A stretch of DNA of 25,223 nucleotides, from the NCBI GenBank assembly GCA_039183635.1, contig JBCDBL010000061.1, positions 1-25,223 of the forward strand, read 5' to 3'. Within the stretch, counting starts at the first letter, position 1. The number at the start of each line of letters is the position of its first letter. Below, in pieces: positions 12,330 through 21,489 of this stretch. The stretch comes from JBCDBL01 sp039183635 (GTDB lineage: Bacteria > Pseudomonadota > Alphaproteobacteria > Caulobacterales > Parvularculaceae). A program made the translations under genes and the position numbers. The notes beneath the pieces were generated by a model. It did no database searches, was not told where the DNA came from, and saw nothing but the letters and a program-made list of their open reading frames with translations.

Positions 12330-12554
12330 TTATTTCTTCAAGCCGAACTGACCGAATTTCTTGTTAAACTTGCTGACCTGACCGCGATCGAGAACCTGAG
12401 ACGGGCCGCCCGTCCAGGCCGGGTGGGACGTCGGGTCGATGTCGAGGTTCAACGTGTCGCCCTCGGACCCATAGGTGGAGCGCGTTTGGAAGGTCGTTCC
12501 GTCCGTCATGACCACGTTGATAACGTGGTAGTCGGGGTGAATGTCTTTTTTCAT
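12330..12554 (-). CDS. rpmE: 50S ribosomal protein bL31
   Basis: The 74-residue protein reads MKKDIHPDYHVINVVMTDGT at the start, then FQTRSTYGSEGDTLNLDIDP, SHPAWTGG and KFNKKFGQFGLKK, typical of bL31 in this class. It lacks the CxxC zinc cysteines of the zinc-binding form, as most alphaproteobacterial copies do, so it should not be regulated by zinc. The ribosome binding site is weak (GAGACGCGAC). It is divergent from the ABC exporter, with 149 bases between them that must carry both promoters, and is followed by a clear terminator. Confidence 0.97.
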   Translation of the reverse strand: MKKDIHPDYHVINVVMTDGTTFQTRSTYGSEGDTLNLDIDPTSHPAWTGGPSQVLDRGQVSKFNKKFGQFGLKK

Positions 12555-12703
12555 GTCGCGTCTCGTGCATCCGGCCGCGCTTTTTATGCTGCAGCCTCAA
12601 ATTAAAATCGAACGCGGCTTATAGGCGCCGCAGGACGATATGGCAAGATAAATAATGTTTCGAACGGGTTGCGCTCTGCAAAAACGTGCGTACATAGGCC
12701 GCT

Positions 12704-14599
12704 ATGTCCGATCCCAGTGACAGTTTCGTCGATGATAGCCGCGGACGCGGCGCAGCGTTCGCGTCGGCGCTAGAGCGCGACATGGCTCACCGCAAGTCCG
12801 TGGGCCGTCTTCAGCCTTTGCGCAAGCTCGCCCCCTTCCTCGCCCCCTACAAGGGATTGATCGCGCTTGCCGTCCTGTTCCTGCTGCTGGCCTCCGCGTC
12901 GATGCTGGCGCTCACGGCCTCCGGCCGTCTCGTGATCGATTGCGGGTTCGCCGCGACAGACGCGGGGCCGCAATATTGCGCTGGCTTTTCGGAGCGCTTC
13001 GGCGGGTCCCTCAGCGTCTACTTCGCGCTGGGCATAGGCATGGCGTTGTTGATGGCGGTGACCGGTGCTGTGCGTTTTTACTTTATGTCGCTGATCGGCG
13101 AGCGGGTCGTCGCCGACATTCGCGGCGCCGTTTACGCCCACATTTTAAAATTGTCTCCGGCGTTTTTCCAGCGGACCCGCACCGGCGAGGTTTTGTCCCG
13201 TCTCACCACGGATACGACGCTTATTCAGACGGTCGTCGGCTCCAGCGCGTCCATCGCTGTGCGCACCGCCATCAACATGTTCGGCGCGCTTATCATCATG
13301 GCGGTCGTCAGCTGGAAACTCACTTTGATGATTTTCGTCCTGACCCCTTTGATGTTGGGGCCCGTCCTGTTTTTCGGCCGCCGCCTGCGCCGTCTTTCAA
13401 GGGAGGCCCAGGACAAGGTCGCCGACGTCAGCGCCTACGCCGGGGAAAGCCTCGCCGCGGTGGAGACGGTCCAGGCCTTCACGCGGGAGGCCCATGATAG
13501 CGCCCGTTTTTCATCGGCCGTGGAGGACGCCTACAAAGTCTCTATGCGCCGCATTCTTGTGCGCGCTGTGATGTCTGGCCTTTTGTACACCTTCGCGTTC
13601 GGCGGCGTTATCTCCGTTCTGTGGTTCGGCGCGACCCAGGTGACCTCCGGCGCCATGAGCCCGGGGGCGTTGCTGCAATTCGTCATGCTCGCCACCATCG
13701 TCGCCAGCGGCGCGGGCTTTCTTACGGAGGTGTGGACGGATCTTTTACGCGCCGCCGGCGCTTCGGAGCGTCTGGCGGAACTGTTGGCTGAAACGCCGGA
13801 GATCGCGGCGCCCGCGCATCCCGTCGTGCTGCCTCCGGCCATCAAGGGGGCCGTCGCCTTCGACAATGTGTCTTTCGCCTATCCCGCCCGCGCCGATATG
13901 CAGGCCTTGAAAGACTTCTCCTTGCATGTCGCCCCGGGAGAGACGGTGGCGCTTGTGGGTCCGTCGGGCGCCGGCAAAAGCACCGTGTTCCAAATGCTGT
14001 TGCGGTTTTACGAACCCCAGAGCGGAACGGTGCGCCTCGACGGCGTTGATTTGCGCGATGTTGCGCCGGAGGAGGTGCGCGGCCGCTTGTCCGTGGTGCA
14101 GCAGTCTGCGCCTTTATTCTCCGGCTCCGCCCTGGACAATATTCGTTTCGGCCGCCTCGACGCCAGCAAGGCGGAGGCCCAGGCTGCTGCCCGGGCGGCG
14201 ATGGCCGACGGGTTTCTCTCGGAGCTGCCTGAAGGCTACGACACGGACCTTGGGGAGCGGGCGGCCACCTTGTCCGGCGGCCAGCGCCAGCGTATCGCCA
14301 TCGCCCGGGCGATCCTGCGCGACGCTCCGGTTCTGCTCTTGGACGAGGCGACCAGCGCCCTTGATGCTGAAAGCGAGCGGGCGATCCAGGACGCCTTCGA
14401 CGACATTGCTGAAGGGCGAACGACCCTTGTCATCGCCCATCGCCTCGCCACCGTTTTAAAAGCCGATCGCATCGTCGTCATGGAGGAAGGGCGTATCGTC
14501 GACGAAGGCGTCCACGCCGAGCTTGTGGAAAAAGGCGGGCTCTATGCGCGTCTCGCGGAGCTTCAGTTTGACCTTCCGCATACGGCGGTGGCGCAATAG
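12704..14599 (+). CDS. MsbA-like ABC exporter half-transporter
   Basis: The 631-residue protein has one ABC transmembrane domain then one ATPase domain, so it works as a homodimer. Hydrophobic segments begin at about residue 50 (GLIALAVLFLLLASASMLAL) and continue to about 340. The ATPase has Walker A GPSGAGKST near 419, Q-loop VQQSAPLFSGS, signature LSGGQ near 523, Walker B VLLLDEAT and H-loop IAHRLAT; all look intact. The family includes lipid A and multidrug flippases; substrate cannot be told. An insertion with two cysteines (IDCGFAATDAGPQYCAGF, about 78-95) lies in the first periplasmic loop and might form a disulfide. It starts a same-strand run with the M16 protease 19 bases later, a pairing often seen in this class. 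ATG chosen as the domain begins soon after. Confidence 0.93.
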   Translation: MSDPSDSFVDDSRGRGAAFASALERDMAHRKSVGRLQPLRKLAPFLAPYKGLIALAVLFLLLASASMLALTASGRLVIDCGFAATDAGPQYCAGFSERFGGSLSVYFALGIGMALLMAVTGAVRFYFMSLIGERVVADIRGAVYAHILKLSPAFFQRTRTGEVLSRLTTDTTLIQTVVGSSASIAVRTAINMFGALIIMAVVSWKLTLMIFVLTPLMLGPVLFFGRRLRRLSREAQDKVADVSAYAGESLAAVETVQAFTREAHDSARFSSAVEDAYKVSMRRILVRAVMSGLLYTFAFGGVISVLWFGATQVTSGAMSPGALLQFVMLATIVASGAGFLTEVWTDLLRAAGASERLAELLAETPEIAAPAHPVVLPPAIKGAVAFDNVSFAYPARADMQALKDFSLHVAPGETVALVGPSGAGKSTVFQMLLRFYEPQSGTVRLDGVDLRDVAPEEVRGRLSVVQQSAPLFSGSALDNIRFGRLDASKAEAQAAARAAMADGFLSELPEGYDTDLGERAATLSGGQRQRIAIARAILRDAPVLLLDEATSALDAESERAIQDAFDDIAEGRTTLVIAHRLATVLKADRIVVMEEGRIVDEGVHAELVEKGGLYARLAELQFDLPHTAVAQ

Positions 14600-14618
14600 T
14601 CCAGCAAGTGAAACTCTA

Positions 14619-15881
14619 ATGTCCGTGCAAGAAATAAAACTTAAAAACGGCCTGCGCCTTGTCGTCGATCCGATGCCGGGCCTTGAGAGCGTAGCCCTCG
14701 GCGTGTGGGCGGGCGCCGGCGCCAGGGTGGAGCGGCCTGAAGAGCATGGGATTGCGCACCTTCTTGAGCATATGGCCTTCAAGGGCACGCGCCGCCGGAC
14801 GGCCCGGGCGATCGTCGAGGAGATCGAAAGCGTTGGCGGTCATTTGAACGCTGCGACAGGCTATGAGCGTACGGGCTATTACGCCAGGGTTCTAAAGGGC
14901 GATGTCGACCTTGCTCTTGATCTTCTGAGCGACATATTGCGCGCGCCGCTTTTGGCCGAGGCCGATCTCGCCCGGGAGCAGGACGTCGTCGTTCAGGAGA
15001 TCGGCGAGGCCCGGGACGAGCCCGGGGACTATGTTTTCGATCTTTTGCAGTCCGCCGCCTGGGGCGATCACACCCTGGGCAGGCCCATTCTTGGTACGCA
15101 GGAGAGCGTCCGCGCGCAAACGCCCGACAGCCTCGCCGCCTTTATGGGGCGCCATTACGGCGCAGATAATCTGGTTTTGGCGGCGGCGGGCGCGGTGGAC
15201 GCTGAGGCGTTCGCAAAAGCAGCCGAAACGGTTTTCGCCGATTGGCCCCACGCCGGGCATGGCGGTGCGCGCGTGGCGGCGACGTTCCAAGGCGGGGCGC
15301 GAAGCGCGGCCAGGACATCTGAGCAGATGCATCTCGCCCTGTCGTTTCCAGGTTTTGGCGTCGCCGATCCTTTGTATTACGCCTCCCGCGTCTTCGCCGA
15401 GGCTCTGGGCGGCGGCATGTCGTCCCGTCTGTTTCAAACCGTGCGGGAGGAGCGGGGGCTCGCCTATTCCGTGTACGCCTACGCCGACCCTTACGCCGAC
15501 GCCGGCGCCCTTGGGGTTTACGCCGGAGCCGATCCCGCACGAGCGGGGGAGGTCCCGTCTCTCGTCATTGACGAGATCCGCGCCATGGCCGAACGGCCTG
15601 AGGCGGCGGAGGTGGATCGCGCCCGTGCGCAATTGAAATCCGCTTTGCTGATGTCCCAGGAAAGCCCTGCGGCTCGGGCCGAGTCCGCAGCGGGGCAGAC
15701 CCATGTGTTCGGCCGCGTGACGCCCCTGCCTGATCTTGCTGATCGCATTGACGCCGTTGACGCGGCTGCGGTGGCGGCGTGTGCGGAAAAAGCCCTGTCG
15801 GCGCCGCTGGCCCTGGCCGCCGTAGGCGGCGGAGAGGCGGCTTTTGATTATGCGGTGATCGACGCGTTGCGTGCGCGATAA
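14619..15881 (+). CDS. M16 family zinc metalloprotease (pitrilysin/MPP-like)
   Basis: The 420-residue protein opens VQEIKLKNGLRLVVDPMPG and carries the inverted zinc motif HLLEH at residues 47-51 (HxxEH), with the further glutamate about 75 residues on in DVVVQEIGEARDEPGDYVFD. The second half has the non-catalytic domain with GGGMSSRLFQTVREERGLAYSVYA, the usual substrate-binding segment near the R/Y pair. It therefore resembles a processing-peptidase-like single-chain enzyme with two homologous halves, which normally dimerises. No signal peptide is evident, so it is likely cytosolic. An upstream start would read through the ABC gene; the ATG at 14619 fits the family. It follows the ABC exporter by 19 bases and precedes the acetyltransferase by 62. 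Confidence 0.95.
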   Translation: MSVQEIKLKNGLRLVVDPMPGLESVALGVWAGAGARVERPEEHGIAHLLEHMAFKGTRRRTARAIVEEIESVGGHLNAATGYERTGYYARVLKGDVDLALDLLSDILRAPLLAEADLAREQDVVVQEIGEARDEPGDYVFDLLQSAAWGDHTLGRPILGTQESVRAQTPDSLAAFMGRHYGADNLVLAAAGAVDAEAFAKAAETVFADWPHAGHGGARVAATFQGGARSAARTSEQMHLALSFPGFGVADPLYYASRVFAEALGGGMSSRLFQTVREERGLAYSVYAYADPYADAGALGVYAGADPARAGEVPSLVIDEIRAMAERPEAAEVDRARAQLKSALLMSQESPAARAESAAGQTHVFGRVTPLPDLADRIDAVDAAAVAACAEKALSAPLALAAVGGGEAAFDYAVIDALRAR

Positions 15882-15943
15882 AGGCCGCTGTTTTTGACGC
15901 CGCGGGCTTGCCTTCCGGGGGCGCACCCGCAAAAAATAACGCT

Positions 15944-16534
15944 ATGGCGTTTTTGAAGACCCTTTCCGGCGGCCTCGCCGACGACATGGCCCTGAAGGGG
16001 GATGGCGTTGTCCTGCGCTATCCGACGATGGAGGATTTCGAGGCGTGGGCGCGCCTGCGCGGGGAGAGCCGGGATTTTTTGGTTCCCTGGGAGCCCGCCT
16101 GGACCAGGGACGAGCTCACCCGCACCGCATATCGCCGCCGCCTGCGCCGCTACGCCAGGGACATTCGCGATAACGAGGCGCATCCGTTTTTCATTTTTAA
16201 GGAGCAGGGCGGCGCGCTTGTGGGCGGCGTCACCTTATCCAACATCCGCCGCGGCGTGGCGCGGGCGTGCGCCCTCGGCTACTGGGTCGGCGCGTCGCAT
16301 CGGCGTCAGGGCTATGTCAGTTCGGCGGTTGCAACGCTCCTACCATTCGTTTTCGGAACATTGCAGCTCCACAGATTGGAGGCCGCGTGTCTGCCGGAAA
16401 ATGCAGCGTCCGAAGGCCTTTTGCGCAAGCTCGGCTTTACGCAGGAGGGTTACGCTCGCGAGTATTTGAAAATAAACGGCGTCTGGCGAGATCATTTGTT
16501 GTTCGCCATGGTCAAAGGCGACCTTAAAGGTTAA
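15944..16534 (+). CDS. GNAT N-acetyltransferase, RimJ/RimL type
   Basis: The 196-residue protein has the RimJ-like layout: VVLRYPTMEDFEAWARLRGE at the start, FIFKEQGGALVGGVTLSNIR, the acetyl-CoA loop ALGYWVGASHRRQGYVSSAV (R-x-x-G-Y, about 112-131), LHRLEAACLPENAASEGLLR and KLGFTQEGYAREYLKINGVW, the 'E-N-xxS..-L-x-K-x-GF-xxEG' end of the family. It probably acetylates an N-terminal amine of a ribosomal or other protein; the target is unknown. I chose the ATG at 15944 (MAFLKTLSGG...); a TTG 12 codons earlier in the same frame is possible, and neither has a strong ribosome binding site, so coupling to the M16 gene may matter. It is followed 46 bases later by the GGDEF-EAL gene. Confidence 0.9.
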   Translation: MAFLKTLSGGLADDMALKGDGVVLRYPTMEDFEAWARLRGESRDFLVPWEPAWTRDELTRTAYRRRLRRYARDIRDNEAHPFFIFKEQGGALVGGVTLSNIRRGVARACALGYWVGASHRRQGYVSSAVATLLPFVFGTLQLHRLEAACLPENAASEGLLRKLGFTQEGYAREYLKINGVWRDHLLFAMVKGDLKG

Positions 16535-16580
16535 AGTCAAGGTCGAAATTAACTATGATTGAGGCCTGTTGGCGGCTGTG

Positions 16581-19550
16581 ATGTCTTTTATCGGTACGAC
16601 GACGTTAAGAACGATTCTCGGCGCCGGTTTCGGCTTTTTCCTTTCCCAAAGCGCAGTGGCGCAGTCTTCCGTAGGCGCACAAAGCGGTTCTGTTGATCCG
16701 GAGGCGGCGCTGGCGCTGGGACAGTGGCTTGTTCTGGGCGCGCTTATCTTGGGCGCCGTCGTCATGGTTGTCATCGCCTTTGCGCGCCGCGGTTTCGCCG
16801 CAGGAGTCGCGCCCACGGCCGCTGCTTTTTTGGTTTTTTCAGCTTTTTTTACAGCGATATCCTTTGGCGTTTTCAGCGCATTCCCCGAGCGCGATCTCAC
16901 ATCCCTTGCAAAAGGGCTCTTGGGCGGCGCGGCCCTTATTCATATCGGCGTCGCCATTCCCGCCGCCCGGGCGAATATGATCTGGGGCGGGGTTTTGACC
17001 GCGGGGGCGATCATCGCCGGCGTGCTGGGCGTCGCCCATTTTGCAGGTTTTATTGACTGGCCCGGGGCGATGAATTTCGTTCTGATCGGCGCGGCGTTTA
17101 TCGCCCTTTTGATCTGCATCGCAGAGGCCTTCGCCGGAGACATACACGCCAGATTAACGCTGCCCGGCGTGATGTTCGCCGCCGGGGGGCTTGGCTTTTT
17201 TTCCTGGGCGAACGCCACCGGCGCTGCGGGTTGGATGATCGACCTGGCGCCGTTTCTGCTTTTCGCCGCCGGCGCTTTGACGGCGACCTTCGCCGCTTTC
17301 GCCGCCGGCCCCCCTGCGTCCCGGCCCCATGGGCCGTCGAGGCCCGAGCCGCGCCACGAGCCGGCCGCCGCCATACCCGCCGCTGCGATGGCTGAGGCGC
17401 AAACTTTTCAAACCCAGCCTGAGCCTCAATTCCAACCCGAACCAGTCGCCGACCAGGCAGACGTGCCTGCAGACATTAAGGCAGACATCGACAAAGCGCC
17501 GTTAGAGCCGCCCGTAGAGCCGCTGGCGGAGCCGGATTTAATCTCGAACGCGCCGGTTGAACCGGCCGATGAAGCGCGCGTGTCGTCTCGTCGCGACGAT
17601 GAGGCCGTCAATGACGCCGCTGACGCGGGGCGTGCGGCGCAGCCCTTGCACGTTGTCTCTGTGTCCCAGCTGGAGGGGGCGGAAGAGGCGTTGACGATGA
17701 GCGACGATGAGACCAACCCGCAAGAAAACGCGCCCCCAGCGGAGGGCCTGGCCTTGGCCGCCGCCGCTGCAACGGCTGCCGGGGGGGCTTCAGCCTCCAA
17801 AGACAAGCCCGTTGAAAATGGGGATGCTCAGCTTGCGGCCATCCTGGATTATTCGGGCATCGGGGTTTGGGATTGGAACGGGGAGGCGGATCTGGTGAAT
17901 GCGGCGCCGGCCGCCGCAACGCTTTTCGGCTTTGACGCCGACGTCCCGCCGAAGTCCGCCGATCGATGGCGCCAACGCGTTCTGGCGGAAGATGTCGACG
18001 CCTTTGATGCGGCCATAGGTCGGACGCCGCGATCGGTCGATGGCGATTTCGATCTTGAATTCGCCGTGGCTGCGCCGAACGGCCTTCGCCGGCGTTTGCG
18101 CATGCGCGGGGCGCGGGCGGTGAGCGCTTCGGGCGGGCCTGAGCGGGTGGTGGCGTTTGTCGAAGAGGCGGCGGTCCAGCGCCCGGCTGCTCTTGGCGCG
18201 CCGTCGATGTCTGCAACGGCGGCCAACGCTCCATCGCCGAAGCCTGCCGACGCAAAAGATGCGCTCACCGGCCTTGCAAGCCGCGCCGGCGCGTTGGCGG
18301 TTCTTGGAAACGCCATCGCATCGGCCCCCTCGGGAGCAGCGGCGTTGGTGATTGATCTCGATAAGTTCAAAGCGGTGAACGCCGCTCTTGGCCATGACGG
18401 CGGCGACACCTTGTTGAAAATTCTCGCCGGACGCATCGCCGGCGCGTTGCGCCCGGGGGAGACGGCGGCGCGTTTGTCCGGCGATGAGTTCGCTGTGGTC
18501 GTTGAGGGGGAAGCCGAAGACCTGCAAGCGCGCGCGGATGCGATCCTCGCCCTTATCGAACAGCCCTTGCAAATTGATGGGCGCGAGGTGTTTCCCGCCG
18601 CCTCCATCGGCGTCGCCATGTCTTCCGGCCCTGGGCAGTCGGCGGAGGCTTTGTTGAACGCGGCGGAGACGGCGACAAAAGCGGCCAAGTCCGAGGGGCG
18701 CGGCCGCGTCGTGCTCTATTCCCGGGGCGACCATGGCGATCCGGCGGAAGATATGGGCATGGGCGCGGATTTAAATCGCGCATTGGAGCGCGGAGAGCTG
18801 GAGCTGCGGTATCAGCCCATCATCCGTCTGGCCGACGGAACGCCTGCGGGCTTTGAAGCGTTGATCCGCTGGCGACACCCGGAAAAAGGTCTTTTGTCTC
18901 CGGATGAATTTATTCCGATGGCCGACGAGATGAGCGTTATCAACACGATCGGCCGGGCTGTCCTGTTCCATGCGGCGGAGGACCTTGCGCGTTGGCGTGC
19001 TGCCACGGGGCTCGACAAGTTGTTCATGGCCGTCAACATCTCCAGCCGTCAGCTTTTGACCTCAGGCTTTGAGAACGATGTGGCCGAGGCCGTAAAGGCG
19101 GCGGCGCTGCCGGCCGGCGCGCTCCATGTGGAGCTTACTGAAAGCCAGATTATGGCGCGGCCGGACGAAGCCGCCAATGTGTTGCAACGTCTAAAAGACG
19201 CCGGCGCCGGCCTCGCCCTTGATGATTTCGGCACGGGCTACTCGTCTCTCAGCCATCTGCAGAGGTTCGATTTTGATTGCCTGAAAATCGACAAGTCCTT
19301 TGTCGCAGCCATGGACCATGACCCGGTCTCAGTGAAAATCGCCCGTTCGATCATTGAACTTGGCCACGACCTTGCGATGACGGTCGTCGCCGAAGGTGTA
19401 GAGACGGAACTTTCCGCCCGGCGCCTGCGCGCCATGGGCTGCGAGTTCGCCCAAGGGTACATCTTCGGCGCGCCCATGGAAGGGGAGGAGGCCTACGCGC
19501 TCCTCGCTCAGTCCGTACCGGGACAACCCTCGAGTTTGGCGGGGGAGTAG
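16581..19550 (+). CDS. Membrane-anchored PAS-GGDEF-EAL cyclic-di-GMP protein
   Basis: The 989-residue protein has a hydrophobic N-terminus with about seven membrane segments (about 1-245), a low-complexity Pro/Glu/Ala linker (245-410), a PAS-like domain from about 418 (AAILDYSGIGVWDWN), a GGDEF domain from about 558 (DALTGLASRAG) whose loop is SGDEF near 632, and an EAL domain from about 750. The EAL part keeps GFEALIRWRHP, VNISSRQL, LTESQIM, ALDDFGTGYSSLSHL, KIDKSF and VAEGVET, so phosphodiesterase activity is expected. SGDEF differs at one position from GGDEF, and the upstream RPGE lacks the RxxD inhibitory site, so cyclase activity is uncertain. The start could be TTG 16569, GTG 16578 or ATG 16581; I chose ATG with GGCGG five bases upstream. 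Confidence 0.92.
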   Translation: MSFIGTTTLRTILGAGFGFFLSQSAVAQSSVGAQSGSVDPEAALALGQWLVLGALILGAVVMVVIAFARRGFAAGVAPTAAAFLVFSAFFTAISFGVFSAFPERDLTSLAKGLLGGAALIHIGVAIPAARANMIWGGVLTAGAIIAGVLGVAHFAGFIDWPGAMNFVLIGAAFIALLICIAEAFAGDIHARLTLPGVMFAAGGLGFFSWANATGAAGWMIDLAPFLLFAAGALTATFAAFAAGPPASRPHGPSRPEPRHEPAAAIPAAAMAEAQTFQTQPEPQFQPEPVADQADVPADIKADIDKAPLEPPVEPLAEPDLISNAPVEPADEARVSSRRDDEAVNDAADAGRAAQPLHVVSVSQLEGAEEALTMSDDETNPQENAPPAEGLALAAAAATAAGGASASKDKPVENGDAQLAAILDYSGIGVWDWNGEADLVNAAPAAATLFGFDADVPPKSADRWRQRVLAEDVDAFDAAIGRTPRSVDGDFDLEFAVAAPNGLRRRLRMRGARAVSASGGPERVVAFVEEAAVQRPAALGAPSMSATAANAPSPKPADAKDALTGLASRAGALAVLGNAIASAPSGAAALVIDLDKFKAVNAALGHDGGDTLLKILAGRIAGALRPGETAARLSGDEFAVVVEGEAEDLQARADAILALIEQPLQIDGREVFPAASIGVAMSSGPGQSAEALLNAAETATKAAKSEGRGRVVLYSRGDHGDPAEDMGMGADLNRALERGELELRYQPIIRLADGTPAGFEALIRWRHPEKGLLSPDEFIPMADEMSVINTIGRAVLFHAAEDLARWRAATGLDKLFMAVNISSRQLLTSGFENDVAEAVKAAALPAGALHVELTESQIMARPDEAANVLQRLKDAGAGLALDDFGTGYSSLSHLQRFDFDCLKIDKSFVAAMDHDPVSVKIARSIIELGHDLAMTVVAEGVETELSARRLRAMGCEFAQGYIFGAPMEGEEAYALLAQSVPGQPSSLAGE

Positions 19551-19663
19551 GTGCGTATTAAGCGATCATTATATCTGGTGCGCGAATTGTACTGTGTTTG
19601 ATATTTGCCACCAACTTACGTTGAGTGTGTATGGTGGAAATTCTATTCATGGTGATTCGTAAA
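19551..19663 (+). other. AT-rich upstream region of the restriction-modification pair
   Basis: Base composition shifts clearly towards A+T just after the GGDEF-EAL stop. A promoter for the methyltransferase must lie here, but I cannot choose boxes with confidence. No controller (C-protein) gene is visible. Confidence 0.45.
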
Positions 19664-20818
19664 ATGTCGCATTCCAAACCATCATATTATGAATTTTTTG
19701 CGGGCGGAGGTATGGCGCGAGCTGCGCTTTCCGAGGATTGGCGTTGCCTTTTTGCGAATGATATCAGTGAAAAAAAAGCGAAGTCTTACGTGGAAAATTG
19801 GGGAGAGCAAGATTTCCACATTGGAGATATTGAGAAGCTAGATGTTTCTGTCCTCCCTGGAAAAGCTGACCTTGCCTGGGCGTCCTTCCCTTGTCAGGAC
19901 CTTTCGCTCGCGGGCGCTGGCGCCGGGCTGAAAGGAAAACGATCTGGTGTATTTTGGGGTTTTTGGAAATTGATGGAAAGCCTCGCTTCTGAGGGGCGTG
20001 CGCCATCCATCATCGTCATTGAAAATGTCGTTGGCATCTTAAGTTCGCATAAGGGGCAAGATTTTCAGCGTATCGCTGAGGCGCTCTTTGAAGCGGATTA
20101 TAGTTTTGGCGCGTTAATTATCGACGCTGTTCATTTTGTTCCGCAGTCGCGGCCGCGCGTTTTTATCATTGCTGTAAGGAATGACGTTCATATTCCGTCA
20201 TCCTTAGTTAGAAAATCTCCGGTTGAATTGTGGAGCAGTGCAGCCTTAGAGCGCGCCTATAGCGGTTTAAATACTGAACTTCATCAAAGCTGGAAATGGT
20301 GGAACCTTCCAGAACCTAACACCGTCAGAGAAAATTTTAGCGATATCATCGAAGTGTCGCCTAACACAGTTGCTTGGGACGCGCCTCAGGTAACGGAAGA
20401 CCTTTTGGCGATGATGAGTCCTATAAATCGCGCCAAAGTTAAGAAGTCCCAGAAAGCTGGCGGCGTTCAAGTTGGTACGCTGTATCGCCGCACCAGGATG
20501 CATGAGGGGGAACGCATTCAACGGGCCGAGGTTCGTTTTGACGAAGTGGCGGGTTGTTTGCGAACCCCTGCTGGAGGATCAAGTCGACAGCGGTTGCTTG
20601 TCGTGAACCGAGATAAAATCCGCTCCCGTTTAATCTCAGCGCGAGAGACAGCTCGATTAATGGGGTTGTCGGATGCATACGTCCTTCCTGAAAATTACAA
20701 TGAGGCCTACCATCTCACTGGTGATGGCGTAGTTGTTCCGGTTGTAGGGCACATAAAACAACACCTGTTAAATCCCATTATGAACGCTGAATACAGGCGC
20801 ATATCAAAAGCAGCATGA
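19664..20818 (+). CDS. DNA (cytosine-5) methyltransferase of a type II system
   Basis: The 384-residue protein has the C5-methyltransferase motifs in order: motif I YYEFFAGGGMARAAL (about residues 8-22), motif IV FPCQDLS with catalytic Cys77, motif VI IENV (Glu120), motif VIII PQSRPR (Arg163, Arg165), motif IX EVAGCLRTPAGGSSRQRLLV, and motif X GVVVPVVGHI near the C-terminus. The target-recognition region is about 170-285. It would methylate the host's sites against the nuclease encoded next. Starts at GTG 19625, ATG 19631 and ATG 19649 share the frame; the ATG at 19664 has GGTGAT seven bases before it and gives a length like M.Eco29kI. It overlaps the nuclease gene by four bases. Composition is AT-richer than both flanks, a sign of transfer. 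Confidence 0.94.
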   Translation: MSHSKPSYYEFFAGGGMARAALSEDWRCLFANDISEKKAKSYVENWGEQDFHIGDIEKLDVSVLPGKADLAWASFPCQDLSLAGAGAGLKGKRSGVFWGFWKLMESLASEGRAPSIIVIENVVGILSSHKGQDFQRIAEALFEADYSFGALIIDAVHFVPQSRPRVFIIAVRNDVHIPSSLVRKSPVELWSSAALERAYSGLNTELHQSWKWWNLPEPNTVRENFSDIIEVSPNTVAWDAPQVTEDLLAMMSPINRAKVKKSQKAGGVQVGTLYRRTRMHEGERIQRAEVRFDEVAGCLRTPAGGSSRQRLLVVNRDKIRSRLISARETARLMGLSDAYVLPENYNEAYHLTGDGVVVPVVGHIKQHLLNPIMNAEYRRISKAA

Positions 20819-21489
20819 TGGAAAAAACGCCTGACGGTGAAAATATACCGCCTTTTGATACGCATGACTTAAGGACTAAACTGGCTGAATTCCTCGATAC
20901 GCCTTTTCGAGGTGATGGAGGTTTATGTGAAAAAGTTGGTAATTATAAATGGGGCGTATACGCTTTTTTTGATTATGATAATGAGCCGATATATGTGGGT
21001 CAGACTAATGAGATGTTGCGCACGCGGATTCGACGTCATTTGACTAATCAACGCACTGATGCGGTTGCGATGTCTGTTCTGGATCCCTACGAAGTACTCG
21101 AAATTGAGGTCTGGCCGTTGCCGCAATTCCAGAAAACGCAAAATTCTAGCCGTGAAGCAAAAGCTCATCTGGACAGTCTTGAAAGACTGATTACGTCAAG
21201 CGCAGTGACAAACTCTGAATTCAAGGCAATCTTGAATGAAAAAGATCCACCGCCAGGCGATCTGGCTGTGGAAGCTCCTAAATCATTGCGGCGCAGAATT
21301 ATATCTGACCGGGTTTTTAAATTGCGATCTCATCCTGATTATCGCATTGCGCGTCGCGCACTCGTAATGTCGCGTCTTGCTCAGGTAATATCTGAACGTC
21401 GCGTTCAAAGCGGGCTTCGCCGCGTTCTGTTAACACAGGCAAAACGGTTACAATGGCTGGCGAACCGTCGCTACGACGCACTAAAATGA
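20815..21489 (+). CDS. Type II restriction endonuclease, GIY-YIG fold, Eco29kI-like
   Basis: The 224-residue protein carries GVYAFFDYDNEPIYVGQT (GIY-YIG variant; Tyr49 and Tyr60), LRTRIRRHL (Arg71 and His75), QRTDAVAMSVLDPYEV, LERLI with Glu123 and Asn133 in VTNSEFKAILNE. These match in order and approximate spacing the catalytic residues known for Eco29kI (Tyr, Tyr, Arg, His, Glu, Asn), and the length is close (Eco29kI is 214 residues). Eco29kI cuts CCGC^GG; the specificity here is inferred. The ATG overlaps the methyltransferase stop (ATGA), with a second ATG directly after (20818). Translation is therefore coupled so the nuclease is made after the methylase. The C-terminal 70 residues are very Arg-rich. 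Composition is low in GC compared with the flanks. Confidence 0.87.
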   Translation: MMEKTPDGENIPPFDTHDLRTKLAEFLDTPFRGDGGLCEKVGNYKWGVYAFFDYDNEPIYVGQTNEMLRTRIRRHLTNQRTDAVAMSVLDPYEVLEIEVWPLPQFQKTQNSSREAKAHLDSLERLITSSAVTNSEFKAILNEKDPPPGDLAVEAPKSLRRRIISDRVFKLRSHPDYRIARRALVMSRLAQVISERRVQSGLRRVLLTQAKRLQWLANRRYDALK

